Shown here: positions 1 to 10,850 of the stretch, one piece after another
Layout of the letters: every line of letters begins with the position of its first letter
Numbering within the stretch: the first letter of the stretch is position 1
The notes under the pieces: generated by a model
What the model was told of the DNA's origin: nothing
Seen by the model: only the letters and a program-made list of their open reading frames with translations
Databases searched by the model: none
Made by a program: the position numbers and the translations under genes
Source of the DNA: Favolaschia claudopus
Taxonomy: Eukaryota; Basidiomycota; Agaricomycetes; Agaricales; Mycenaceae
Direction of reading: 5' to 3'
Assembly: GCA_037176885.1 (NCBI GenBank)
Contig: JAWWNJ010000109.1
Coordinates: forward strand, 558,001 to 622,000
Length of the DNA stretch: 64,000 nt

Positions 1-1044
1 GAAAACTGGGGGGAAAAGTGGAGAAGTGTGGACGCTGGACCGTTGATGGACATAATGTCTGCTACGGCACACCGATGGCACTCTGCGACGTTCAGGCTTT
101 CCTCGCTTGACGTCCTCCGTCGCATTCGTACGGTCTCCCTACCGTCTCTTCGGACTTTCGATCTGTCGAGTGGGGACAATAAGCATCACGAGCTAACGCG
201 ACCCCTCCTGACGGCGCCACACCTCAAGACCGTCACGCTGCGTACATGCAGAACCAGTAAATTTGTATTGCCATGGGCCCAGATCACCGTTCTCGACATC
301 GACGACGACGATCCTCTCGAGTGTCTCAACGCCTTGGTTCAGTGTACCAGCGTAACCCACGCCACAATTGAGACACCCCCATGGAAGGAACCCCCCGATA
401 TGTCACAACGCCCCATGACTACGCTCTCGCGACTGGAAGAGCTCACGATCGATTTCGAGTACCATAACATGCGGGGAGACTTGACAGGCCCATTCTTCGC
501 TCATCTCTCCCTACCCGCCTTGAAGAAGCTCAAGATTACCATGGATATGGGTGACCTTTGGTCTTCTGTAGACTTTTCGGGATTCCAGCGCCGCTCTCCC
601 AATATAGATCACCTAACATTCGTAGGCTGTGAGCTGGATCCCAACGACCTTCTGGCCGTCCTTCAGAATGCCCCTTCCCTCGTAGATCTCGATATGGAGC
701 TCTGCCGATTCTGTTTGGATGACTCGATTATCCTCGGGCTCCAATACGTCCCGACACAAACCCCGATTTTGGCTCACAAGTTACAAACACTTTCTATGTC
801 CTATGCAGGGAGTAGTTTCGGCGAAGACGACTTGGACGCCATGATACAATCGCGGTGGTGGACGGACGAGCAGCTCCTTACCCTTCCTTCTCCTCCTCCA
901 GTCTCCCGCTGGTCGTGCATCTATATCCATTGTTCCGATGATGGCCCGAGTAAAAGCTTTAGTCCTCATATCCTTGCGAAATTGGAGCTTTATAAAGCTC
1001 AAGGCTTGAATGTAGATGTTTGCGGATATGAATTTGAAGAATAG
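1..1044 (+). CDS. F-box/LRR-like protein, 3' part only (cut by left edge)
   Basis: The frame is open from base 1, so the start and the F-box lie outside the window. The visible part aligns with the C-terminal two thirds of the paralogues at 2298-3797 and 4154-5716: a leucine-rich middle and a shared tail containing MIQSRWWTDE, VSRWS and a final QGLNVDV block. The join at the left edge (WRSVDAG) matches the point just after the WLDRSAPF linker in the other copies, so roughly the first 200 residues are missing. By family knowledge these are substrate-receptor candidates for SCF ubiquitin ligases, with the LRR-like part binding the target; no substrate can be inferred. The frame closes with TAG at 1042-1044 and shows no internal stop. 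Confidence 0.8.
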   Translation, partial: ENWGEKWRSVDAGPLMDIMSATAHRWHSATFRLSSLDVLRRIRTVSLPSLRTFDLSSGDNKHHELTRPLLTAPHLKTVTLRTCRTSKFVLPWAQITVLDIDDDDPLECLNALVQCTSVTHATIETPPWKEPPDMSQRPMTTLSRLEELTIDFEYHNMRGDLTGPFFAHLSLPALKKLKITMDMGDLWSSVDFSGFQRRSPNIDHLTFVGCELDPNDLLAVLQNAPSLVDLDMELCRFCLDDSIILGLQYVPTQTPILAHKLQTLSMSYAGSSFGEDDLDAMIQSRWWTDEQLLTLPSPPPVSRWSCIYIHCSDDGPSKSFSPHILAKLELYKAQGLNVDVCGYEFEE

Positions 1045-1490
1045 TGGGTATTCTTCGCGTGTCCTAAACTCCTAATTTGCTAATGCATCTACTGTATAGG
1101 ATATAATTTTTTCGTATCGTTCGCTGGTTACTTGAATCGTACAGCCCCCCTTCGCCGCGATGCTGTTTCGTCATCAAGCTCCGAAACATCGCTTTCGTTG
1201 CCCTTCTGCCTGGTGACGCAGAATCGATCAGCACACACCGGTTCCCCCACTATATCAGCCACATTGCATATTTCAATCGGAAGTTCGGGCGGAGAGAACG
1301 GAAAGCGCCCCAGGTCTCGACCGTTCCGTCCCGACGTGCGCGGTCATAGCTACAGCGACAGAGATGCTCAGTTTGCCTGTGCAGAGATTGTGGTGTCGGG
1401 GTCGCGGGCTCGTCTCGTCCCCAGGGTGCATCAGCCCCCGAATCCTGTCTCCATACCACCGCACGCCAGCATCCTCGGCGCTGTTGTACG

Positions 1491-1610
1491 CATCTATGGA
1501 ATCTGCCGCCCGAGCTGCTGGTCGAGATTTTCTCTATGTACCAGGCGGCAACCACGACAGACCTTGGCTCCTTGAATCAAAGAAATCCGACGCTTGACGC
1601 AACGTGTTGC
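1491..1610 (+). pseudogene. Degenerate F-box remnant
   Basis: In one frame the bases from about 1500 read NLPPELLVEIFSMY, an almost perfect F-box core of the type used in agaricomycete F-box proteins. Neither the coiled-coil leader upstream nor the CxxWRxVALTTPxLW block downstream can be found in the same frame, and the flanking translation is compositionally unlike a protein. I read it as the relic of a further F-box copy between two related genes. A short coincidental match is the alternative. Confidence 0.35.
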
Positions 1611-2297
1611 GCATATCACTCCCCAGTTATCCGACCAATTCCGCCCCTCCTCTCCGAAGAAAGACCCCCACTGCTGACTATGTGGATGTCACGAAACAAG
1701 GCCAGACGCGCGGAAGCACTCGCTTCCGCTACTCTTTGCATCGTCCCGGGGTTAGCATACAACAATGGAACCTTCAATCCGATATTCGAGGCCAACACGA
1801 ACGGCCAGAGTACAATCCGGAGTAGAGAACTGGGAAACCGAAAGCCCAAGTGCTCGGGGTATGCCTAGGTTCTGGCGATCGTTTTCTTGACAGAGTCGCG
1901 AGCGCCTGACAAAAAAAAAACGGATGCTCTGCATCGGAGAAGAGGACATTTAATTAGATCTCTTCTCCCCGGGCCGCTCCTCAGAGTTTGTTACCCACAG
2001 CGCCGTCTCCATAGTACTGTAATCCTCTAGCACCCTTCGTATTTTGCGTATCTCTACGTTCTTCACCTTAGAATTGTAGGCAAATGCCAAATCGTACAGA
2101 TTTATTTTAGCGGCCAGTGGCTGTGTGACGGCATAGGCTTTGCTTCTTACTTTCTTCATCCTCCGCCTTCTGAGCTTCTACCAGTCAGTACGGACTCACT
2201 TTGAGACTACTTATCGCGAACGCGCACCACAAGTACATATCTCGGCGTAACGCGACTTATTCGTCGACGACGCCGGTGGCTGGCATTGTGGCACAAA

Positions 2298-3797
2298 ATG
2301 CAGACCGGACAGGCACTGGACTTCGCAGCTCTCTACACGCAGCTACCAAGCGCGGGGGCCTTTGAAGCTCATGCAAAAGCCCTCATTGACGCTGCAGAAG
2401 CCAATATCATGCGTATAGAGTCTCAAATTCGGGATTTAGAGCGCTTGCGCGACAGAGAGCGCGGCATCGTTGCCCAACTACGGATGGCAATCGCGCCAAT
2501 TAAGAAGCTTCCCGCCGAGCTTCTTGTTGAAATTTTTCTCCTCGTACGCGACAGCTACCCCCATCATTTCGAAAAAAATCGTATCCGTAAAACACAAGAG
2601 TTATCGCATGTCTGTGCGTTTTGGAGAAGTGTCGCACTTACTACTCCCCAACTCTGGACAGACAGACTTTGCAATACGCCAAAGAAGACGCCGACATCGA
2701 GCAGCCTTGCTGGTATACAAAAGTGGCTTGATAGGTCTGCCCCTTTCCACATTCCCGTGTACTTGTAGATCGGACAGCTTTGCTGGGAAACTGTCGACGC
2801 ACAATCGTTGGTGGACACGTTGGCGACTGTAGCAGGACGCTGGAAAGCGGCGGATTTCACCGTTTTCTCGCTTGATGTGCTTTCCGCTATTCCTGTCGGT
2901 TCTTTGCAATCCCTTGAAGAATTAGACTTGTGCAGTCCAGACAAGGCAAATCATTCAAAGGTACCAGCATTCCTGACCGCGGGACACCTTCATAGCCTAT
3001 GCCTTGACACTCACTGCACCAGCAAGTTCTTACTGCCGTGGTCCCAACTCTCCTCCATCACGATAACGGATCCAGACCCCATGGAATGTCTGGAAGTTCT
3101 CGTTCGATGTGCCACCCTCGAAAACGCTGTATTTTGTACCGAGCTATGGAAGCATCCTCCTGATATGTCTCAGCGGTCGATAACCACCCTCGACCGGCTC
3201 TCATTCCTCTCTGTCGAGTTTGAGGCTCAAGGCATCTACGCACCTTTCATCACTCACCTTGCCCTGCCTTCCTTGACCACGCTGGAACTCGTCTCTTCGC
3301 AGTTCCCTTGGCCATCTACCGAGTTCTCTCAATTTCTCCTTAGATGTCCCAATATCGAGTGTTTGAGCATCACAAGATCAATCCTGGACCCCAACGATTT
3401 GTTGGCTGTACTTCGTCATGCCCCTTCGCTCGTCACTCTTGAGCTGTATGCCTACATGGAGTGCATCGATGATTCTATCTTCGTTGCTCTCCAGTATTCG
3501 CTGTCGGATACCATACATATCGCCCCAAAACTACAGTGCCTCCGCTGGACGCGCACAGGGAACAATTTTAGCGAAGAGGCTCTAGATGCGATGATCCAGT
3601 CCCGATGGTGGACGGACGCGCAGATGCCAGGTCTCACGCCCCTTCCGCAAGTTTCCAGGTGGTCGTCGATCAATATACAATGTGGAGACGAAGATGAGCT
3701 TGACAACGAATTCAGTCCCTGGTTTGCAGGCAAGTTAGAGGAATATCGATCCCAAGGTTTAGACGTCCAGGTGCATGGATATTCAGGATCACAGTAG
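2298..3797 (+). pseudogene. F-box/LRR-like paralogue with one in-frame TAG
   Basis: Translation from the ATG at 2298 gives a short coiled-coil (IESQIRDLERLRDRER), the F-box core KKLPAELLVEIFLLV, then CAFWRSVALTTPQLWTD and the linker WLDRSAPF, as in the copy at 4154. The frame then meets TAG at 2766-2768 and continues open in the same frame to 3797, with the LRR-like part and the shared tail (MIQSRWWTD, VSRWSSI, QGLDVQV). The intact paralogue has an arginine codon (CGC) where this copy has TAG. No plausible GT-AG intron removes the stop. Either this is a recent nonsense allele, a truncated 156-residue F-box-only protein is made, or the base is a sequencing error. Everything else is well preserved, so decay is recent. 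Confidence 0.75.
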
Positions 3798-4153
3798 AAG
3801 GTATTCCCGCGTTTCTTTCTCGGTTTTTGTCGCTCATGCAGCTCTGACAGTGCATGAGTATGTATCAGCGATTGACCGTAATTTTGGAAGGATCGCTTGC
3901 GTCGCCGTTCGACTCGTATCAGCGGTCCGAGAATCTGTAGACTGTCCTAGAAAAAATCCACTGTCTATATAGCGAGAGTATAGAAGGCTAAGACAGGTAG
4001 CATCTGTCATCCGTCCGCAAAGTAGTTGTAAATTCTGAGTCGTATGTGTGACCCTCAGTGTGTGACGCCAATTTTGACCCTTTTCTCCTACTCTCGTCTT
4101 CATCAATCTCAACCGATTCTGTCGCGTCTGCGCATCGTGTTTCGTGTGTCAAC

Positions 4154-5716
4154 ATGTTGGGAGCCTCATCGGCACCGGAAACCATGCAAACCTCAGACTC
4201 CAAAACTCTCCTCGCCCACCTAGCGCAGTTGCCTACCGAGACGTTTGAGGTACACGCTAGACTCCTCATCGAAGCGGGAGAAGCGAAAATCATGGGCATA
4301 GAGTCGCAGATTAGGGATCTGGAGCGTCAGCGTGAGCACGAGCGCAGTATCATTGCCAGGTTAAGGAAAGCAATTGCGCCAGTCAAGAAGCTCCCTCCTG
4401 AGCTTCTTGCCGAAGTTTTCCTCGCCGTGCGCGACAGCTATCGCAAGGATAACGGGCGGGAACGAATCCGCAAAATCCAAGCATTATCGCAAATCTGTTC
4501 ATATTGGAGACGTGTTGCCCTCACTACTCCTCGATTATATACGGGAATTCTTGCCAATACGCTCAGGACGACCCCCAGTGCGGACCATCTTGCTAGCACT
4601 AAGCAGTGGCTGGATAGATCTGCGCCTTTTCCTATCCCTATCCACTTGCGCGTCTTCAAGAAGCACCTGAAGAGTGTGGACGCAGAGCAGCTAATGGACG
4701 TATTACTCATGGCGGTAGAACGATGGAAAAGTGCAGTCTTCAAGTTCGACTCGCTCGACCTGCTCTTCCGTATTCCTGACGACTCATTGAAGTCTCTCGA
4801 ACAACTGCAGTTGCGAAGCACAGACACCGATCATCATTCGGAGCTGTCCGTCTTCTTGACGGCGAAAAAACTCCACCGAATCTGCCTCAATACCCAATGC
4901 AGTAGTAAACTTTTGCTACCGTGGTCCCAGCTGTCGTCCCTCAATATAACGGACCCAGACCCCATGGAATGTCTGAACGCTCTTGTTCAATGTACCGCTC
5001 TTGAAACTGCATCTTTCTGCACCAGATTGTGCGGGTATCTTCCTAACTCGCGATCGTCTTTAATCTGCCTCGAGAGGCTCAAGTCCCTGACAATTGACTT
5101 CAAGACCATGGGAGAAGAGGATGGCGGAGACGAGGATGACGAGGATGAGGAACCAGACGACTACTACTTTATACCATTCATCGCCCCCTTGGATTTACCC
5201 GCTTTAAAAACATTCCACTTGTCTCCTTCGGATGCGCCATGGGACGCTGAAGAATTCACTGAGTTCCAGCTCAGATGCCCCAATCTCGAGCGCCTGACAA
5301 TCGTAAACGCAGATCTTGACTCCGACGATCTATTGGATATCCTTCGGCATGCCCCTTCGCTCGTGAAATTGGAGCTGGATGCGTGCATGTATTGCATCGA
5401 CGAATCTATCTTTCTCGCCCTCCGGTATACGCCGACACGAGCGATGAACGTCGCCCCCAAACTTAGATATATCGACTGGACCTACACGGATAGCAGCTTC
5501 AATGAAGAGACGTTGGACCGTATGATTCAGTCGCGATGGTGGACAGATGATCCGCCCTTGGCTCCTCAAGTTTCCCGCTGGTCGTCGATCTATATTCAGT
5601 GCAACGACGAGGGCTTATACGAGGAGGATAGTCATTTCAGCCCATGGTTTGCGAAGAAGTTGGAGACATATAGAGAGCAGGGTTTGAATGTCAGTATTAC
5701 TGGCTATGATCATTAA
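4154..5716 (+). CDS. F-box/LRR-like protein, intact tandem paralogue
   Basis: Single-exon gene. I chose the ATG at 4154 (context CAACATG); an in-frame ATG at 4184 aligns with the start of the upstream copy and is the alternative. Order of parts: a coiled-coil leader (MGIESQIRDLERQREHERS), F-box core KKLPPELLAEVFLAV, CSYWRRVALTTPRLYT, the linker WLDRSAPFPIP, a leucine-rich region, and the family tail (MIQSRWWTDD, VSRWSSI, REQGLNV). Family knowledge makes it a candidate SCF substrate receptor. An acidic stretch of Glu/Asp around 5115-5160 sits inside the LRR-like part and is absent from both neighbours. It is the only undamaged full-length copy of this subfamily in the window. Confidence 0.85.
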   Translation: MLGASSAPETMQTSDSKTLLAHLAQLPTETFEVHARLLIEAGEAKIMGIESQIRDLERQREHERSIIARLRKAIAPVKKLPPELLAEVFLAVRDSYRKDNGRERIRKIQALSQICSYWRRVALTTPRLYTGILANTLRTTPSADHLASTKQWLDRSAPFPIPIHLRVFKKHLKSVDAEQLMDVLLMAVERWKSAVFKFDSLDLLFRIPDDSLKSLEQLQLRSTDTDHHSELSVFLTAKKLHRICLNTQCSSKLLLPWSQLSSLNITDPDPMECLNALVQCTALETASFCTRLCGYLPNSRSSLICLERLKSLTIDFKTMGEEDGGDEDDEDEEPDDYYFIPFIAPLDLPALKTFHLSPSDAPWDAEEFTEFQLRCPNLERLTIVNADLDSDDLLDILRHAPSLVKLELDACMYCIDESIFLALRYTPTRAMNVAPKLRYIDWTYTDSSFNEETLDRMIQSRWWTDDPPLAPQVSRWSSIYIQCNDEGLYEEDSHFSPWFAKKLETYREQGLNVSITGYDH

Positions 5717-6329
5717 AGGTATCGCTGCTTTCACTGTCGTAACTCTTTGTTGCTCATACAACTCCCATAGTATAATAAACCCCAGTCAATCTGACGATAC
5801 GCATGAACGGCTCAAGGATAGAGACACACTCGAAGCCTAACTTCGTCATTTCCCTCGTCTCGACCTCGCCTTCTTCCGCCTATCGCCTACCGCATCGCTC
5901 ACCCATTCGCTTCCCCCAATTCTGCCTCTCCCTTGAGCGCCCACACGCTCCCTTTCCTCCCCGCCGACGGTTCTCAGTCATGCGCTCAAACTCTACTCTC
6001 CACGTACAGCTGCACAACGATACCTTTCCTCTCCAGCGCGGATATTCAGATTTTAGCGACGCATCCCGTTCGTACCCTTGTCCCAGCGCTTCCCTTTCCT
6101 CCAGAAGAATAACGGTATCAGGTTGTATCTCAGTTGACGCGTTTGAGGGAGGCTGCGAGAGATTTGAGTACTAGTGCGTAGGTGATGAGCAGGTGATGAC
6201 AATGGGACGTGGACCATGAGTTTGAAAGAGCGATGTATAGAGTATTAGGCACTATACAGGGTGGTGATCATATATGCATAGACCTATAACATCAAGTATA
6301 GTACGAACGTTGTATCAAGTCCGCATCGT
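5717..6329 (+). other. Intergenic, no gene seen
   Basis: Between the intact F-box gene and the decayed inverted copy. An open frame at 5803-6174 is Ser/Pro/Arg-rich, begins in poor context and resembles no family I know; I treat it as non-coding. Confidence 0.5.
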
Positions 6330-7400
6330 TCAATCTGGGAAAGCCGTCAGCAGTTGCAATGTAAACGATGTATACAGACGTACGGAACACGACTGTCGAT
6401 AAGATTGGATGCCCGGGAACCAATGTAGCTCATCCCACTCTAGACTCCCGCAACGCTGACACGACGGAACTCGGGATCGTCTTGTCATCCGAGGCATCCA
6501 TACCGTCTCGAATGACCACCAACGTGAATTGCGACGAGCCGAGAGCGCGCGGAGGACGACAATGTGTGGGTATGACTGCATCAAGGCAGAGTGCAGGAAG
6601 CCGGCAATGACGAGGATGGCGAGTTTGGGGAGGATGGAGAGGTCGGTGAGGGGAGTATAGACGAAAAACTGTGTGCTGAAAGTGAACGGGCTTGGCTAGA
6701 GCGGGGAGCCTGAAAGGCGGTCCACGCGGAAGGGGTAGAAAGCCCTGGCCGAGGAACAGCTGACGCAGGTGTGAGGAGGAGGAGCGGTGGAGCGAGTCGA
6801 AGAGCTTCTGGGAGTTGGTGCGGAGGCGGGATAGGTTGAGACTGCCAAGACCAGCAAGTGTCAAACGGCTGAGGACCGGCCATAGATTGACTATGTTTGC
6901 CCCGATCCAGGGTCCTAGATCAGGGTTATTCGAAATGTATGTCGACACAAGCACCACCGGTATATTGTCCAGTCAGCCCAGCGAGGTGGGGTGCTCGATG
7001 AAGAGTTCGGACTGCGTGGTCAGGACCAAGCGTGAGTTCCCTGAACTGCTGCTGGTCCGTGTTATTCTGCAGGAGAGAATCAGAGAGTGGCAGTGAGTTG
7101 GGCTCTCCTTCGAAGACACGGCGAAGGATTGCATTTGGTAGGTCGCAGGCTTATATATGATGAGCGTGGCAATGTATCCGCTATCAGTTGAGAGGTTCAA
7201 CGGCCTCAAGGCTGAAGCACGGTCAAGTCGCCTGTCTTGTCTTGTTCGTATGTACATAGTCGCCCAGGGAGACAGGGCGATTTCCCATCATTTCTTGCGG
7301 ATTGTGGAGGAGAGAACTGCCAGTATATTGTGGGAGTTCGTGGTTGAATGGAAGGAGTAGGAAGACACAGAGAGAAGATTTCGAAAGGAAGCTGAGACAT
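6330..7400 (-). pseudogene. Decayed inverted copy of the F-box gene at 7980-9239
   Basis: Read leftward from an ATG at 7400, pieces in different frames match the intact gene at 7980 in order: SQLPFEIFSLCLPTPS, then PLNLSTDSGYIATLI, then LSRLRTNSQKLFDSLHRSSS with SHLRQLFLGQGFLPLP, then a segment like MHSYPYTAVMRALSARR, and a last one like SDTKAIPDSVVSAFREL. The pieces are joined by frameshifts and at least one internal deletion that removes most of the region corresponding to PLLFLNICKAWSE. The two copies lie head to head about 580 bp apart, which points to an inverted duplication followed by loss of one copy. Confidence 0.75.
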
Positions 7401-7979
7401 TGGATCGAAAGAATTGACGCCTCTGTTGTACGCTGAGAAGTTCAGACGCTCCGCAGAGTCCACTGGTTGTGCTACGGTATGCCGGCCGGTTGCAACACGG
7501 TCGCAAGCGTAAAAAGTCACTATCCATTGTATCCACGATGAGATGGACGCAATTCACGAAGCAAAGCCAGGTCGGAGCCAACTAGCACCTAAGACTAACT
7601 AACAGATGAGCGGTGACGATGGACAACGGCAAGAGAGCTGAGCGCGGAGCTTGAGATGGCGGGAGAAGCCAAGAGACAAATCGTTTCCCACCTTGCTTGT
7701 GCTCTCCCTCTTCCACGTCCTCATTTGGAGCCGCCTTCCTCAGGCCGCACTGGGCATCTGGCGTTCTTGATTTCCAATCCTTTTACTGCGATCACCTACC
7801 GGTCAGTAGTAGCACTAGGAGAAACCGGTTTCGAAGGCTATCTCAGCGGACTGGAATCTTGAATTTTCTTGAAGACTTCGACAACGCACCAGTCTTGATC
7901 TTGTCTTGCTCTCTCGAAACTCTAGACGCAGGCAGGAGATTGGGAATTCTGCTCAACTGTTGGCTGAAATCGACTCGCA

Positions 7980-9239
7980 ATGAGCAAACGATTCAATCTG
8001 GTGTCTGAGCTTCCTTTCGAAATCTCGTCCGAAATCTTTTCCCTGTGTCTACCCACTTTTTCTAGTGAATTCCGAGCTCCAACAATATTCTGTCAATTTC
8101 CTCCTCCGATCCCGTCGCCAGCACGCGACCAAGCCCCATTACTCTTCCTGAATATCTGTAAAGCGTGGTCCGAGATTGCGCTGTCATCCCCGGGACTATG
8201 GACCGACATTCAAAACTTCAACACTTCCGACCTGCGTGGTCTGGAGAGGTGGCTTGACCGCGCCGCAGGCCGGCCACTCAGTCTCTCAACTCGCAGTGGA
8301 GGCATCGCCAGCCTCATCCTGCTAAAGGTTACGTCGTACCAGGTGCATTACTTAGAGCTATATGTCGAGCACCAGGATTCCCTTCGCTTTCTCTTTGAAG
8401 GGGAGCCAGAGTCGCTGCCGACTCTCAGGTCTCTCACAGTTGGACAGTCATCTAGCAGTAGCAGGCCCAAATTCTCCCTTCATCCTGACGACATAATCCG
8501 ACTCTTGCATCGAGCACCGAATCTCACCGAGCTGACCGTCGACAACGTGCCGGTGACGGTGCCTGTGTTCGCCCACCCTCGGCAAATTGCAGCCCCTCCT
8601 CCGGTATCGTCAAACCTAGAATACCTCAATCTAGGAAAATACCGCCAATTCACGACCGGACTTGGCGCAGTCCACGACTCGGTCCTCAGCTGCTTGACGC
8701 TTCCTAGTCTTCGAAGTCTCAACATATCCCGCCTCCCTACCAACACACACATACTCTTCGACTTCATGCGCCGTTCCTCCCCTCAGCTGCGTCAGCTATG
8801 TCTAGCCCAAGGCCCCCTGCCGCTCTACACTGGCGAACACCTACTCAGGCTCCCCGCCCTAGCCACGCTCGTCCACCTCGAGCTCCACCGCGACGCATCC
8901 TTCATCTACCCCCTCCTCACCGACCTCTCCGTCCTCCCTACCCTCACCACCCTCGTCGTCGTCGACTGCCTCCACTTCACCTCGATGCACTCGTACCCAT
9001 ACACCGCCGTCATGCGCGCGCTCTCCGCGCGTCGCGATACATGTTTGCGGTCGTTTGAGATGATATGGAGGCGCCCGGACGTCTCTGATACGAAGGCGAT
9101 TCCGGATTCCGTCGTTTCAGCGTTCCGGGAGTTGGCTGCGGAAAGTGGGATGAGGATATATATTGGTCCTCGGGCGTTTAATCTCATTGACACTGCTGTC
9201 CTGTACGTCCGTCTTCATGGTCCGAATGAAAAGTGCTGA
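7980..9239 (+). CDS. F-box protein, second subfamily, intact
   Basis: Single-exon gene of 419 codons starting at ATG 7980. The N-terminus carries an F-box-type block (LPFEISSEIFSLCLPTF) followed by FLNICKAWSEIALSSPGLWTDI and the linker GLERWLDRAAGRPLSLS, the usual order in agaricomycete F-box proteins. The rest is leucine-rich with repeated PxLTELTV and LPSLRSLNISRLP-type units, ending in RIYIGPRAFNLIDT. It belongs to a different subfamily from the three genes at the left, lacking their coiled-coil leader and RWWTD tail. A role as an SCF substrate receptor is inferred from family. A decayed inverted copy lies immediately upstream. Confidence 0.82.
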   Translation: MSKRFNLVSELPFEISSEIFSLCLPTFSSEFRAPTIFCQFPPPIPSPARDQAPLLFLNICKAWSEIALSSPGLWTDIQNFNTSDLRGLERWLDRAAGRPLSLSTRSGGIASLILLKVTSYQVHYLELYVEHQDSLRFLFEGEPESLPTLRSLTVGQSSSSSRPKFSLHPDDIIRLLHRAPNLTELTVDNVPVTVPVFAHPRQIAAPPPVSSNLEYLNLGKYRQFTTGLGAVHDSVLSCLTLPSLRSLNISRLPTNTHILFDFMRRSSPQLRQLCLAQGPLPLYTGEHLLRLPALATLVHLELHRDASFIYPLLTDLSVLPTLTTLVVVDCLHFTSMHSYPYTAVMRALSARRDTCLRSFEMIWRRPDVSDTKAIPDSVVSAFRELAAESGMRIYIGPRAFNLIDTAVLYVRLHGPNEKC

Positions 9240-9978
9240 CGACTTTCCCCAGGCATGACGATCCAGGCTCAGTATAGTGGGACCTACATTATGCATCTTC
9301 ACATCATATCCAAAGCAAATATATATGTATATATTCATAGGCTCTTCTGGAATTCACGATCAGCGCTCCGCCCATGCATGTACCGAGTCGGTCCTCACAT
9401 TCGTCTCAGCTACAGGTGCGAGTAGTAATAACTTGCATCAGTTGTTGAAGCTAGAACCTAAGCATTGAAAGGTAAAGGGACCCTTAGGAAGGCTACATGA
9501 TATGCGTCTGTACAGGCGTTGAGATTTCGTTCGATTCGAGACATGGCAGAAAGGAACATACAGATTTAGAGCAACAGGGTTCCGCACAGGGAGAAATCGA
9601 GTACCACCAGGAGTGCAGAGTCGTACTGGCAAGAAAGGAATGAGTTGAGAAAACGTAGTATAGAAATGCTCGACACACATCACCAATTTGACAATATCTT
9701 GGGCAGACGAAGAATAATATCAGATACACCATGTTTCGCGCGACACGCCTTCGAAAGTCGAAAGTTTGAATGCGAAACTTGGAAAACGGGAGCGCCGTCT
9801 CCACTGGTTGGCCGGTACCTGAAAGACACCCAGTCAATGGCTCCGCTTCTCGAGTTCATTCTTCGTTGCGTGGGCTCCCGTCATTTATGTCGCGCACTGC
9901 GTGCAGATACATCCTATAGTGCATTAGGTACAGCGGCAGACAACTTACATGCTACAAAATTCAGAAAATACATACAAA
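9240..9978. other. Intergenic, no gene seen
   Basis: Downstream flank of two convergent genes. Open frames on both strands here look random in composition. Probably 3' untranslated sequence of the F-box gene and of the Apc15-like gene. Confidence 0.5.
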
Positions 9979-10582
9979 TCATGTCTCAGAAGATTCGTCC
10001 ACCTCTAGTGACTCTCCTTCATCCTCCTCTGAACCATCTTCATCATCGTCATCGTTCTCGTCCAAATCTTCCATATCAGCGTCCAGATCCTGCGCCGAGT
10101 TCTCCCCGACGTCCTCTCCCACGGAAGGCGGCCCGTTAGACGGTGCAGTATCCGTCTCGTCGTCGTCGTCATCGTCCTCTTCCTAGTCATCGTTGACACA
10201 ATTAGAGCTGCAACGAACTGGCTTTCTCGGCGACTCACATCGTTTTTCTCTTCCTGCTGCGTCAGATTTCGTCCCATAGGAACTATAGTGCCGAATCCAC
10301 GATTCCGGATGAAAGTGTTCTATGTGGCAAAGAAAAAACAATAGAGCGTAAGAGAACACATTCAGGTATGACTCCGCGCTTCAGCTCGCTGACCATATCC
10401 TCGAGCTCGTTCTCTTCGTCACTGAGATCGTCCATCTCTCTCGATAGATTTCGAGAGGCATTGAGCCGTCCGTATGTTTTGCCTTGAAGAGGGAGGGGAG
10501 CAGGTAGAATACCGGGCGCTCTGGGAAGCAGTCTCGGAAAGTGGAGAGGACGAGGAAGGACGGTTGCTGTAGCCACCGACAT
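9979..10582 (-). CDS. Apc15-like anaphase-promoting-complex subunit (tentative)
   Basis: Three exons on the minus strand, ATG at 10582 and TGA at 9981-9979. The N-terminus is Pro/Leu-rich (MSVATATVLPRPLHFPRLLP), followed by DDLSDEENELEDMVSELKRG. Exon 2 reads NTFIRNRGFGTIVPMGR then NLTQQEEKND, and exon 3 (from 10182) is almost purely acidic. A short conserved VPMG/VPIG segment followed by a long Asp/Glu tail is the layout of Apc15/Mnd2, which in yeast and animals governs APC/C activity and mitotic-checkpoint turnover. The first intron most likely runs 10373-10320; a shorter choice (10357-10320) is also in frame. Any small acidic nuclear protein is the alternative. Confidence 0.5.
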
Positions 10583-10850
10583 GGTATTGGTTAAGCGCAA
10601 ACGCGCGCTGTCACAGTCCCGTGCCGTGTGACAGTGGCCATTTACCTTTTAAATCCTGATTCACCCTTCGAGTTCGACGCGAGAACAAAACCTTGTGAAT
10701 TCCCTATAAGTAAGCTACGATACTAGTTTCCATAAAATCCTATAAAATCCCGAGATGACCCATGCTCCGAGTCGTATATTTTTTCCACACGGTTCTACAA
10801 CAATCCGATGCATGAACGATGATCTTCCATTTCAGCTGAGTCGATGCTGG

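Noticed and set aside
5803..6174. Open frame of 123 codons between F-box genes
   Set aside because: Ser/Pro/Arg-rich, no family resemblance, weak start context, and lies between related genes where such frames arise by chance.
9645..10139. Open frame opposite the Apc15-like gene
   Set aside because: Its right half is the antisense of an acidic coding exon, which explains the His/Pro/Arg-rich translation.
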